Origin: an uncultured Clostridium sp.
GTDB taxonomy: Bacteria; Bacillota; Clostridia; TANB77; CAG-508
DNA: 32,960 nucleotides
Direction: 5' to 3'
Assembly (NCBI GenBank): GCA_947572725.1
Contig: CANPDB010000017.1
Span: forward strand, 1 to 32,960
Positions 18,009-26,883 of this stretch are shown piece after piece. The notes below the pieces were generated by a model, which made no database searches, was not told the DNA's origin, and worked only from the letters and a program-made list of their open reading frames with translations. The first letter of the stretch is position 1. Every line of letters starts with the position of its first letter. The translations under genes were made by a program, and so were the position numbers.

Positions 18009-21000
18009 TTAACTAAATAAGTTCATAATTTCTTCTTTTGATAGTTTATTTATAAATGATGCTTTTGTGTCTAAAACATTATCGATTAGTAAAGATTTCT
18101 TTTGTTGCAATTCGTAAATCTTTTCTTCAATCGAATTTTTTGTGATTAATTTATATACTTGAACATTGTTCTTTTGTCCAATTCTATATGCTCTGTCTGT
18201 TGCTTGATTTTCTGTTGATAAATTCCACCAAGGATCGTAATGTATTACCATGTCCGCTCCTGTTAAGTTTAGTCCTGTTCCTCCTGCTTTTAGCGAAATT
18301 AAAAATAACTGAACTTCTGGATTTTTGTTAAATTCGTCTACCATTTTTATTCTGTCGTCAACTTTTGTTGCTCCTGTTAATTTGTAATATGATATGTCAT
18401 TTTCTTTTAACTTTTTCTCCATTATTTCAAACATAGATGTATAACTTGAAAATAATAAAATCTTGTGTCCTGAGTCTGTTGCTTCTTGTATTATTTCCAT
18501 ACATTGCTCTAATTTACTACTTTCATCTTTGTATCCTTCTATAAATAAACTAGGATGACAACATATTTGTCTCAATCTAGTTAAGGCTGCTAAAATCTGC
18601 ATTTGACTTCTTTCATATCCATTTAAATCTATTTGTTCTGCTAGTTCTTTCTTCGTTTGTGCTAGATAATTTAAGTATATATTTTTTTGTTCTTCTCCCA
18701 TTTCATTTTCTAAAATTGTAACTGTTTTTTCTGGAAGCTCTGTTAGCACTTCTTTTTTTGTTCTTCTTAAAATGAAAGGTTGTATTAACATTTTTAATTT
18801 TTTCATTGCATTTTCGTCTTCATCTTTTATAATTGGCATCTCATAAAGAGTTCTAAATTTTCTATATGAAAATAAATAGTCTGGCATTATAAAATCAAAA
18901 ATTGACCATAGTTCTGACAAAGAATTTTCAATTGGTGTTCCTGTAAGAGCATATCTTGTATCTGCTTTTATTTGTTTGATTGACTTTGCATTTTGTGTGT
19001 TACTGTTTTTTAAATATTGTGCTTCATCTGCAATGATAAATCTAAATTGATAATTTTTATTTTTATATAATTCTATATCTCTTTTTAATAGGTCATATGA
19101 AGTAATAATTAAATCATATTTTTCTAGATTATCTATTTTTCTTTTTCTCTCTGCTGAATTTCCCCTAATAACTTCTGTTTTTAAGTTCTTTGCGAATTTT
19201 TCTGCTTCGTTTTTCCAATTTAATGTAAGTGAACTTGGTGATATTACTAAACTTGTTCGTTTGTTGTTTTCTGTTTGAATTTCTTCCTGACCTGATATTA
19301 CTTCCTTATTATTATGATATATGTAGTCTACAATTATTGATAAAATCTGTATTGTTTTTCCAAGTCCCATATCATCTGCTAAAATTCCACCAAATTTATA
19401 ATAATCTAAAGTTTTAAGCCATTGAAAACCTGTCTTTTGATAGAATCTTAAAACTGAGTCTAAATTTTCTGGGACATTCGTTTCTTCAAGATTCTCCTTA
19501 TCTAATTGATGAACTATTTCTTTATATTCTTCACTTTTTGTTATATTTATTCCTTTGATTTCTTTTAATAGTTGATTTAGATATAAACTTCTATATATTG
19601 GTATTTTAATTTCTCCATTTGCAATTTCTTTGTAATCAATATCCATTCCTGTTACTAATTTGTCTAGAAACTCAATTTCTTTATTATTTTCTATATTTAT
19701 AAAGCTTCCATCTTTTAATCTATAATATTTCTTTTTTAAGGAATATCTTTCCATTATGTTTTTTAATTCTTGTTTGTCAATTTCTAGTTGTTTCAAATCA
19801 ATTTCCAATAAATTATTATCAATCTTGACACCTAATCCACCTATTTTAGGATGTCTAATTTGCTTGTTTTTAAAATTATCTGTAACAAGAATTTCAAATT
19901 GTTGCATATAATTATCAATTTCTTCTGTTAAAAATCGATATATATCATCATCATCTGGTAAGATAAATCTTAGATTATTTGTATCAAACATGAATCCTGT
20001 TCTTTTAAACACATTTAATGCTTTTGTTTCTTTTATAATGTTTCTTGGAAAATCTACTTTTGCTTTTTCATCTAATGGATTCAACTCATTTTCTCCATAT
20101 AAAAATTTCACATCTGCTACTAAGTAGTCATTTTTATCAAAATCTAAAAATACCTTTATAACTAATTCTTCTGGTTGATATTTTTTTATTTCTTCCTTTG
20201 ATAGATTCTCGATTTTTATGGCATCTTTTACTTTCGGTTTTATAATAGAGAAAAATTGTTGTAAATCATCTTTTCCAAATTCAAGTTCTGTTATATAGTT
20301 CTTCCTAAATGTTTCTAATAGTTTTAAATTACAATTCTCAAATTCTTTTGAACATTGATATAATTTCTGATTATCTAAAACGTACTTATGCTCTTTTCCT
20401 TGTAAAATATTAATATCAAAAATTTCTATATTAGGAGAAATAGCATATTTATCTTCATCTATTTTTTTTAATGTGAATTGAATATTTGGTTGTTCTTCTG
20501 TAAATTTAATTGATTGGTTTTTATAATTTCTTTGTAGTGCTACTTCCTTTGTCTTTAAAACTTCAAATAAGTCATCTATTCCACTGTTTCCAACGATAAT
20601 ACTACTCTCATTTAATGCTTTTCCATAATAACGATAATTGCTATTTGAGTTAGAATTTGCATATTTTATAAGCTCCGAATATTTTAATATAAACTCTAGC
20701 AATGGTCTACTTTCTTCTTCAAACATTTCTATTGTATGTGTAAATTGTAACTTATCCCCATATTTATAAAATTCCTTATTTAACATTCTTGTATAAAATT
20801 CTGCTAAATTTTTTATCTTATAAAATTTTTTTATACCTATTTTAAATTCAACTTTCATATCGCCAGAAAATTTGTCATAAATAATTTTTGGTTCTATTTT
20901 TATTGTTCCTCTGTTTTTTAGTTCTACTTCTTTTTCTCCTTGAATAGAGTCTATTTCTTCGTTATAAAATGTGTGTATGATTTTTTTAAAATTTCTATAT

Positions 21001-21032
21001 TGCATATTTTCATTTTTATCTATCATCATCAT
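18009..21032 (-). CDS. SNF2-family DNA helicase/translocase
   Basis: Swi2/Snf2-type ATPase that moves on double-stranded DNA. Motif I is DDMGLGKT near residue 550, motif II DEAQ near 668, motif III LTGTPIENSLSELW, and the second half has SLKAGGTGLNLTGAD and RAYRIGQ near 950. The N-terminal 520 residues match the bacterial SNF2-associated region in style (many beta-like charged segments). No CxC...CxH SWIM zinc finger, common at the N-terminus of related clostridial proteins, is seen. The start is one of three successive ATGs; GAGGAG is best placed for the second or third (21029 or 21026). Role in bacteria unclear: chromatin or RNA polymerase remodelling, repair or defence are all possible, and nothing in the neighbourhood indicates defence. 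Confidence 0.9.
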   Translation of the reverse strand: MMMIDKNENMQYRNFKKIIHTFYNEEIDSIQGEKEVELKNRGTIKIEPKIIYDKFSGDMKVEFKIGIKKFYKIKNLAEFYTRMLNKEFYKYGDKLQFTHTIEMFEEESRPLLEFILKYSELIKYANSNSNSNYRYYGKALNESSIIVGNSGIDDLFEVLKTKEVALQRNYKNQSIKFTEEQPNIQFTLKKIDEDKYAISPNIEIFDINILQGKEHKYVLDNQKLYQCSKEFENCNLKLLETFRKNYITELEFGKDDLQQFFSIIKPKVKDAIKIENLSKEEIKKYQPEELVIKVFLDFDKNDYLVADVKFLYGENELNPLDEKAKVDFPRNIIKETKALNVFKRTGFMFDTNNLRFILPDDDDIYRFLTEEIDNYMQQFEILVTDNFKNKQIRHPKIGGLGVKIDNNLLEIDLKQLEIDKQELKNIMERYSLKKKYYRLKDGSFINIENNKEIEFLDKLVTGMDIDYKEIANGEIKIPIYRSLYLNQLLKEIKGINITKSEEYKEIVHQLDKENLEETNVPENLDSVLRFYQKTGFQWLKTLDYYKFGGILADDMGLGKTIQILSIIVDYIYHNNKEVISGQEEIQTENNKRTSLVISPSSLTLNWKNEAEKFAKNLKTEVIRGNSAERKRKIDNLEKYDLIITSYDLLKRDIELYKNKNYQFRFIIADEAQYLKNSNTQNAKSIKQIKADTRYALTGTPIENSLSELWSIFDFIMPDYLFSYRKFRTLYEMPIIKDEDENAMKKLKMLIQPFILRRTKKEVLTELPEKTVTILENEMGEEQKNIYLNYLAQTKKELAEQIDLNGYERSQMQILAALTRLRQICCHPSLFIEGYKDESSKLEQCMEIIQEATDSGHKILLFSSYTSMFEIMEKKLKENDISYYKLTGATKVDDRIKMVDEFNKNPEVQLFLISLKAGGTGLNLTGADMVIHYDPWWNLSTENQATDRAYRIGQKNNVQVYKLITKNSIEEKIYELQQKKSLLIDNVLDTKASFINKLSKEEIMNLFS

Positions 21033-21048
21033 ATCTCCTCGACGTATT

Positions 21049-21077
21049 ATTATACTGCATTTTCACCAAAAAATCAA
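21049..21077 (-). promoter_or_regulatory. Sigma-A promoter of the SNF2 gene
   Basis: Minus strand TTGATT (21072-21077), 17-bp spacer, perfect TATAAT (21049-21054). The leader would be only about 10-15 bases, just enough for GAGGAG. Confidence 0.75.
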
Positions 21078-21105
21078 TGATTCCATAGCAATTAAAAAAA
21101 TAATT

Positions 21106-21199
21106 GTAATTATTCGTTACAATTCACAGTCATATTTAAAATAGTAGAATAGCTAAAGAGTTATAATATAAATAAGCTGTGAATTGTAACAATTATTCA
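21106..21199. repeat. Hairpin element B2, arms without a core
   Basis: Left arm identical to that of B1 (8173-8237) over 65 bases but for one change. Right end CTGTGAATTGTAAC mirrors GTTACAATTCACAG perfectly. The 148 bases between two ATATA repeats in B1 (8233-8237 and 8381-8385) are missing, so B2 looks like a B1-type element that lost its core. The rest of the spacer 21033-21294 is the helicase promoter and the terminator of the next gene. Confidence 0.85.
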
Positions 21200-21227
21200 A
21201 AGGTACAAAATGTTAAAAGAAATATAT

Positions 21228-21267
21228 AAATAACTAGAAATTAGCTAATACTATTTTCTAGTTATTT
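21228..21267 (-). terminator. Terminator-like hairpin behind the transglutaminase gene
   Basis: AAATAACTAGAAA (21228-21240) pairs perfectly with TTTCTAGTTATTT (21255-21267), a 13-bp stem with a 14-base loop. The T-run on the minus strand is weak (TTTATATATTTC), so it may be inefficient. Confidence 0.6.
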
Positions 21268-21294
21268 TCTTATTTTATATTTTATTGAACATTT

Positions 21295-24200
21295 CTATTT
21301 CAATTCCATTAAATCAATTAACACTAATTTCACTTGTGCTATATCATTAATAGTAATTCCATTATCAGCATCAACATCTCCTGCTTTTAAACTATCTCCA
21401 GTTAATAGTTCATATTCTATAAGATGTAATTTTAATTTTCCAAGGTCATTTAATGTAATCTCCCCATCACAATCAACATCTCCTGTTACTACAAGTTTAA
21501 ATTCTAAAGTTTTTCCTACTTTTAATGTCATACCTGTTGCAATAATACTATCATCTTGTAAAGCATTTCCATTTTTATCAAAGAATTTCATTTCTTGCTT
21601 AGTTGTAACATTTTTCTTGAATTGTTGAACTGTTGTTTTTGGTAAAATTCTTGAAATATGTGTTTTGTCTATTGTATACACTTCTGAAGTAATTCCTTCT
21701 GGTTCTTCTGGTGTTGGTGGTGTTGGTGGTGTTGGCTCTTCTGGAATTTTCACATCAATATCCATTTGTGCATCATTTACTACAATTTTACCATTTCCTC
21801 CACTTGCTGAAATATTTTTTACTTTTATTGTTGTTTGCTTTTCTTCATTTATTGTATCTTTTACTTTGAATTTTAATGTAAATACTTCTCCGCCTTCTGT
21901 AATAAATTTGTCATTATCCGTTATAAATTTGAAGTTTTTATCATTATAAGCGTCTAAATCCCATCCGTTTTTTCCTGTGGCAAAACCTTCTTCAGGTGAG
22001 ATCATTTCTAAAATATCCGCATTATATTCTAATTGTCCAGCTAAAGAAATTAGTCCGTTTTGGATGTTTTTAAAATTATTTATACTAAAGCTTACTTCAA
22101 ATTCTTTTCCTGGGTTTATTTCTTCTGATGATATTACTTTTGTTAAAGTCGCAGTAAATCCTGAATCTGTAACAGTTACTTTGCACACATTACTTGTGGC
22201 TTCAGCACTTGTTGTTTCTACAGATGTTGTAACTTTTAAAGTATAATCACCATTGTCATTTTCTGTTGTATTATCTATTTTTAATATTCTTTCTGTTTTT
22301 CCGCTTAATGCAACTCCGTCTTTATACCATTGATAAGTATTTATACCTTCTGATTGTATTTTTGGTTCGATAATTAATGTATTATTTTTTACTACATTAT
22401 ATGTTTCAGGCATATTTATTATTGCTGGTTCAGCTTGTGGTTGAACAGCTACTTCTTCTCTTTGTGCTTCTTTTTCAGCTACTGTTTTTGCTACAAAATT
22501 AGCTTCAACTATATTGTTTTTATTTGTTATATCATTATAATTTACTACTAATTGCATATTATCTTTATTTGTTACTTCTTTTTGTACTCCTCCAACTGTT
22601 ACTGTTTCGATTTCGTATCCTTCATTTGGTACAATATCAAGTGTTTTTGTTTGATTTTCTGAAAGTGTTACAATATTTCCTTCTTCTCTATTTGCACCAT
22701 TAATTTGTCCATTTTCTGAAGTTGATACTATTACTGATTTATTTGCATTTTGTGTTCCATCATTTTCAACTACTGCAATAGCAAATGGGCTAAATGAATC
22801 GCAAGTTACAATTAATCCATATTGTGTAACTACACAAGGAATTTCTTCAACTTCTATTACTTCTCCTGCATTATTTCTCTTAAAGTGATATGCTTTAAAT
22901 GTAACTCCTGCATCATCTGGTCCATATCCTGCTGGAAATCCTAATGATAATCTTAATCTATGTCCTGTTTTTACAACATATTTTTTACATACATTTAATG
23001 AAATGCTATAAGTTTCACTTTTTATTAATTGTTGGTCTCCTAGTTGATTTTCCATTAAGTTATTCATTGAGTTAGTTTCTGCTGTTGTTGTTTTTGTTGT
23101 TACAAGCGCAATTCTACTTTTTAGTTTATCTGATACTGGTGTTCCATCACTTGTTTGCCATCCATTCATTGAAAGGTCTTGACCTTCAATAAGTGTTGGT
23201 CTTGCAAATACTTCCCAATTTTTTGCTTTATTCATACGATAACTACATAATATACTATTTACTGCACCATAAGATATTTCCATTGGTGCCTTTCCACTGT
23301 TTTTACCAACTAATCCTGTAATGTATATATGATATGATGCACCATCATCAGCATACATTTGACTAAATTTCAAATCAAATGTTATTCTATTCTTTCCATC
23401 AAACTTAAAGTTTGTTATTTGAGACTTTTCTGCACCTGTTGCACCTGTTGATTCCATTCTAAATCCTGCTTCAGTTGCACCTTCTGCTAATACTAAGTTA
23501 TCATCATATGTAACATCAATATGATATGTAGGACCTACTGTAAGACTTGCTGTTGCTGCTGGTGTTTGTGTTTTTATATATGGTTTTCCTTTATATGTTC
23601 CACTTGGATTATATAGTTTTCCTGATTGTGCTACAAAGTCAGAACCATTACCTTGATATGCTAAATATAAAGGATTATTTTTATAATCTCCTGGTGCTAA
23701 AGTTGTTACTGCAAATTCAACATATTCTGAATTTGGGACAGTTAAATAAATATGATCGTCATAGTCTTTAAATCCTCCAGCATATACATCTGGTAAGAAA
23801 TATGCCCATTTACTTTCATCCCATTCTTCATCTCCTGGTCTATAATAATATGATTTCATTATTATGTATTTACCTTCTTCTGCTGCTTTCTGGTATCCTT
23901 TATTATTATAACTTATATAATAGTCTCCTGCTTTATATTCTTCTGCTTCTGTTCCATCTTGTTTATATTTTACTAATAATCCATCTATATTTACAACTGA
24001 ATCTATACCATAATCCTCACTATATAATTCTGGATATTTAAATTGATAGTTTCCAGCTGCTTCTACTGTTTCAATTGGAGTATGTTCTTTTTGCATAGTT
24101 TCTGCTCCAACTAAACAATATCTTGTATTTTCAAACCCTTCAACTATATCGCTTCCTGGTTCTCTATCTCCATCATCATTAATGATATGGTTGCGTAAAA

Positions 24201-25092
24201 ATGGGTCATCTAATGTAACATCTACTGCATACCAAACTTTTTCAGTTGCTCTTGTATATGTTTGTTTATCTATTTCTACATATGTCCACATATGAGGAAC
24301 TGCTGCTGAACCTTCATTTTGATGAACTCCTTGTACAAGTATACAATTAATTCCTACTTTGTCTAATATTGTTTTAAATGCTCTTGCATATCCTTCACAT
24401 ACAGCTTGTTTTTTTACAAGTGCTCCATAAGGTGTACTTATAAAACTTTCATTTCCTGGTGTACAATCACTTTCTAATCTGTAAGATGTACTATGCGTTA
24501 TTTGATTATGTACATATTTAGTTTTTTCTACTTGAAGATTTTTTCCTTCTTCTTGTTTTATTGCATTTGCTCCTTGAGCAATTTCATTTACTCTGTTATT
24601 AAATTCTTCTACTGCTGCTTGTACTTCTGATTGGCTCGTAAATCCTTCTATATAATAGTTTTTGTATCTACCTGAACCAATATACGCATGATATTTATTT
24701 TCTTTGTCTTGTGTTACTCTAAGTGATAGAGTTTGAAAATTCACATAAAAAACTTCTGGATAATCTGCATAAAATGCATATCTTGCTGCATCCATAGCTG
24801 TAGTTAATTCTATATTTCCTTTTGAATGTTTTTCAAGTTGTTCTTGTGTAAGATATTTATTATCTTTCGCAATATCATAATCTTGTGTTCCTGTTTGCAA
24901 TATTCCTTGAATATACATATCATATATTCCATTATATATATCTTTTGCTACATCATTAAGTTGTTGATAATGGTATTTTGTGTTATTTTGGTTTTCTGTA
25001 TCTTCTGCATATACAAAATTATTGAATTGAATAAAACTTAATTGTGATATTAAAAGTGCTAATAATAACACTCCTGCTAATATTTTTTTCAT
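21295..25092 (-). CDS. Secreted transglutaminase-like protein with Ig-like, cohesin and dockerin domains
   Basis: Secreted protein of 1265 residues. A signal peptide (residues 1-30, ending near VYA) is followed by a transglutaminase/protease-like core with a Cys-His-Asp triad visible as Cys232 (AVCEGYARAFK), His267 (PHMWTYVEI) and Asp291 (VDVTLDDP). Beta-rich segments follow, then an Ig-like domain near 905-965 (YQWYKDG), a cohesin-like domain near 990-1100 (NPGKEFEVSFSI, FKVKDT), a Pro-rich PEEPTPPTPPTPEEPEG linker and a C-terminal type I dockerin from about 1204. The dockerin has two calcium loops, DVDCDGEITLND and DVDADNGITIND, with Asp at positions 1, 3, 5 and 12. The protein could therefore bind a cohesin and also offer one. 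Its neighbour upstream is a cell-anchored cohesin protein. Transglutaminase-fold proteins may crosslink, cleave or only bind; which applies here is unknown. Confidence 0.88.
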   Translation of the reverse strand: MKKILAGVLLLALLISQLSFIQFNNFVYAEDTENQNNTKYHYQQLNDVAKDIYNGIYDMYIQGILQTGTQDYDIAKDNKYLTQEQLEKHSKGNIELTTAMDAARYAFYADYPEVFYVNFQTLSLRVTQDKENKYHAYIGSGRYKNYYIEGFTSQSEVQAAVEEFNNRVNEIAQGANAIKQEEGKNLQVEKTKYVHNQITHSTSYRLESDCTPGNESFISTPYGALVKKQAVCEGYARAFKTILDKVGINCILVQGVHQNEGSAAVPHMWTYVEIDKQTYTRATEKVWYAVDVTLDDPFLRNHIINDDGDREPGSDIVEGFENTRYCLVGAETMQKEHTPIETVEAAGNYQFKYPELYSEDYGIDSVVNIDGLLVKYKQDGTEAEEYKAGDYYISYNNKGYQKAAEEGKYIIMKSYYYRPGDEEWDESKWAYFLPDVYAGGFKDYDDHIYLTVPNSEYVEFAVTTLAPGDYKNNPLYLAYQGNGSDFVAQSGKLYNPSGTYKGKPYIKTQTPAATASLTVGPTYHIDVTYDDNLVLAEGATEAGFRMESTGATGAEKSQITNFKFDGKNRITFDLKFSQMYADDGASYHIYITGLVGKNSGKAPMEISYGAVNSILCSYRMNKAKNWEVFARPTLIEGQDLSMNGWQTSDGTPVSDKLKSRIALVTTKTTTAETNSMNNLMENQLGDQQLIKSETYSISLNVCKKYVVKTGHRLRLSLGFPAGYGPDDAGVTFKAYHFKRNNAGEVIEVEEIPCVVTQYGLIVTCDSFSPFAIAVVENDGTQNANKSVIVSTSENGQINGANREEGNIVTLSENQTKTLDIVPNEGYEIETVTVGGVQKEVTNKDNMQLVVNYNDITNKNNIVEANFVAKTVAEKEAQREEVAVQPQAEPAIINMPETYNVVKNNTLIIEPKIQSEGINTYQWYKDGVALSGKTERILKIDNTTENDNGDYTLKVTTSVETTSAEATSNVCKVTVTDSGFTATLTKVISSEEINPGKEFEVSFSINNFKNIQNGLISLAGQLEYNADILEMISPEEGFATGKNGWDLDAYNDKNFKFITDNDKFITEGGEVFTLKFKVKDTINEEKQTTIKVKNISASGGNGKIVVNDAQMDIDVKIPEEPTPPTPPTPEEPEGITSEVYTIDKTHISRILPKTTVQQFKKNVTTKQEMKFFDKNGNALQDDSIIATGMTLKVGKTLEFKLVVTGDVDCDGEITLNDLGKLKLHLIEYELLTGDSLKAGDVDADNGITINDIAQVKLVLIDLMELK

Positions 25093-25136
25093 AAAATTTC
25101 TCCTCTCATTTATTTGTGTTTAATGTCACATAATTT

Positions 25137-25165
25137 ATTGTAACATAATTTGCATACTGTGTAAA
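25137..25165 (-). promoter_or_regulatory. Sigma-A promoter of the transglutaminase gene
   Basis: Minus strand TTTACA (25160-25165), 17-bp spacer, TACAAT (25137-25142), with GAGAGGAG before the start codon. Confidence 0.6.
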
Positions 25166-25193
25166 TATTTTCCGTACTCTTTCTGCATTTTTT

Positions 25194-25464
25194 GTTACTG
25201 GATAATGGCTTATCATATTAATATTAAAGGAAATGTTAGTATATAAATATTTATGTAGTATCGAATGTAACTGAAATATGTTTAGGAATTCTTATAAAAT
25301 ATAATGAGGGATGTTCACGTCGAACGTTAGTGAGGACTAAGTGAAAGCGGCTCATTATATTTTATTAGAATTCCTTAATATATGTAAGGCAATCGAGATA
25401 CACATAAATATTTATATACTAACATTTCTTTATATTCTTATTGTAAAAACCATTATCCAGTAAC
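25194..25464. repeat. Three-tier nested palindrome C1
   Basis: The spacer 25093-25573 holds a promoter, this 271-bp element and a terminator. Outer arms GTTACTGGATAATGG/CCATTATCCAGTAAC (25194-25208 with 25450-25464) are perfect over 15 bp. The middle arms at 25230-25256 and 25402-25428 are perfect over 27 bp. The inner arms, about 24 bp (25285-25308 with 25351-25374), contain GAATTC and end in AATGAG/CTCATT. Between tiers are asymmetric internal loops, and the apex is a 42-base loop (25309-25350) of higher GC. It does not share the family A motifs by eye. Confidence 0.85.
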
Positions 25465-25512
25465 CATTTTTTAGTAATTATTATTTACTTTTTATAGCGA
25501 GTAGATAACTAC

Positions 25513-25557
25513 AAAAGCACTTGACATATTATATAAATTAATATATCAAGTGCTTTT
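25513..25557. terminator. Terminator behind the cohesin gene
   Basis: AAAAGCACTTGA pairs with TCAAGTGCTTTT and the stem continues with ATATTA/TAATAT (25513-25557). It begins 17 bases after the cohesin stop on the minus strand; the flanking A and T would serve both strands. Confidence 0.7.
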
Positions 25558-25573
25558 ATTTTATATATTCACA

Positions 25574-26374
25574 CTATTTATTTAAATCTTTATTAAGTCT
25601 CTTCATTTTTATAAAGAATATTACTGCAACTATTGCAATTATTACTACTGGTATTATGGCTATCGCACCTAAGCTTCCAGCTTTTGGTAAGCTTCCGCTC
25701 TTTACGGCATTTTTATTTGAATTTTTAATTGTATTCTTGCTTGTATTAGCTGTTGTATTTGCTTTAGTATTTACATTTGAACTTGAGTTTGTACCTGGAG
25801 TTGTTGTATTCGTTCCTGTACTTGTATTTGATCCTGGAGTTGTTGTTTGGTTTTTGTTTGGATCATCTGTTCCTGGTTGTGGATTAGGATTTACTGTTCC
25901 TTCTTTTATTGTAATATTTTTATAAGTAGTAGCAATTTTTGCTGGTGTAGTTCCATCTGCAACTGTAATGTCTTTTAATGTTATTGCAAGATTTTGTTTA
26001 CTTTGTTCTTTTACTTTAAATGTAATTGTAAATACAGTTTCATTATTTTTTCCTAATCCGTTTCTAGTAATTGCTATTTTTCCATTTGCTTCGTTATAAG
26101 ATGCTCCTGAAGATGGTGTTTCCCAACCATTTTTTCCTTCCATTTTTACTAGTGTTAAACTATTTTTATCATAGTCTAATGTTGCTCCTAATGAGATAAT
26201 TCCTCTATCTGATTGTATATTAGCTATATTTACATCAACTGTAAATTGCTCATTTTTACTATATTCTGATTTTGCTGTTTGTACACTTACATTACAACTA
26301 AGTGCGGCATATACATTCCCCATAATACAAATTGCCATTAATAATACTAAACTTAATTTAAATATCTTTTTCAT
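25574..26374 (-). CDS. Cell-surface cohesin-domain protein with LPKAG anchor
   Basis: A 266-residue secreted protein: signal peptide (1-23), one cohesin domain (about 24-160; CNVSVQTAKSEYSKNEQFTV, GATLDYDKNSLTL, FTITFKVKEQ), a Thr/Asn/Ser/Pro linker (about 162-225), then LPKAG near residue 229, a membrane helix and a Lys/Arg tail. LPKAG resembles a sortase signal with A in place of the usual third variable/T arrangement, so wall linkage or simple membrane anchoring are both possible. A cohesin binds dockerins; the next gene downstream encodes a dockerin, which suggests a scaffold-and-client pair. No CAZyme is seen nearby, so this need not be a cellulosome. Confidence 0.88.
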   Translation of the reverse strand: MKKIFKLSLVLLMAICIMGNVYAALSCNVSVQTAKSEYSKNEQFTVDVNIANIQSDRGIISLGATLDYDKNSLTLVKMEGKNGWETPSSGASYNEANGKIAITRNGLGKNNETVFTITFKVKEQSKQNLAITLKDITVADGTTPAKIATTYKNITIKEGTVNPNPQPGTDDPNKNQTTTPGSNTSTGTNTTTPGTNSSSNVNTKANTTANTSKNTIKNSNKNAVKSGSLPKAGSLGAIAIIPVVIIAIVAVIFFIKMKRLNKDLNK

Positions 26375-26407
26375 AACTCTCTCCTTTTTACCTTAGTTTA
26401 TTTTTAT

Positions 26408-26481
26408 TAAGTTACCTAGTGATAACTTAATTTGTGATTGAACTCTGTTTTTATTATAACATAAAATAGGAGTCTTGTAAA
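26408..26481 (-). promoter_or_regulatory. Promoter and leader hairpin of the cohesin gene
   Basis: Minus strand TTTACA (26476-26481), 17-bp spacer, perfect TATAAT (26453-26458). The leader contains a small hairpin TTAAGTTA/TAACTTAA near 26408-26430. The promoter lies in the 135-bp gap after the Spo0E-like gene. Confidence 0.65.
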
Positions 26482-26509
26482 TTTTTTTATACAAATTTTT
26501 TTAATTTTT

Positions 26510-26662
26510 TTAAATTTTTTTAGTTTTTTCGCCTAAACCATAATATTTTGCTATAAGTTCGTCTAATTCTACACTTAACTTATACGTTATTGCGTAATCT
26601 TCTTGATTTTCTATACTTTTATTTAATTTATCTCTTAATTTACAAATATCGTCATTTAACAT
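26510..26662 (-). CDS. Spo0E-like aspartyl phosphatase
   Basis: Small protein of 50 residues related to Spo0E/YisI/YnzD, which dephosphorylate Spo0A-P and delay sporulation. It has the two-helix layout and the family motif LSVELDELIAKYYG. The start at 26662 is chosen because AGGAGAG lies upstream of it; a longer frame back to 26716 would add a basic 18-residue extension without a ribosome binding site. A weak promoter (TTGACT, 17 bp, TAACTT) lies upstream. Family membership is a motif-based call; the partner is inferred. Confidence 0.8.
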   Translation of the reverse strand: MLNDDICKLRDKLNKSIENQEDYAITYKLSVELDELIAKYYGLGEKTKKI

Positions 26663-26805
26663 AGTACTCTCTCTCCTTTTTAATTTGTCTTCTTTTGTAT
26701 ATTTATAAGTTATCATATGAATAGTCTCAAGTCAAGTATTTTCAATGGTTTTTCCAAACTTTCGTAAGACAGTTTTTTATTTTTTTCGACTATTTACGAC
26801 AATAA

Positions 26806-26844
26806 AAAACGGTATCTATTTTTTTATATAAATAACACCGTTTT
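26806..26844 (-). terminator. Terminator of yfmH
   Basis: On the minus strand AAAACGGT pairs with ACCGTTTT, extended by ATTT-type pairs, and is followed by TTATTG. It begins about 40 bases after the yfmH stop. Confidence 0.7.
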
Positions 26845-26883
26845 TATGACATTTTTTTATTCTCCACTTTTATACAAATTTCT

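Noticed and set aside
18009-21032. SNF2 helicase as part of a phage defence island
   Set aside because: The neighbours are trmFO and surface protein genes; no nuclease, methylase or other defence component is nearby.
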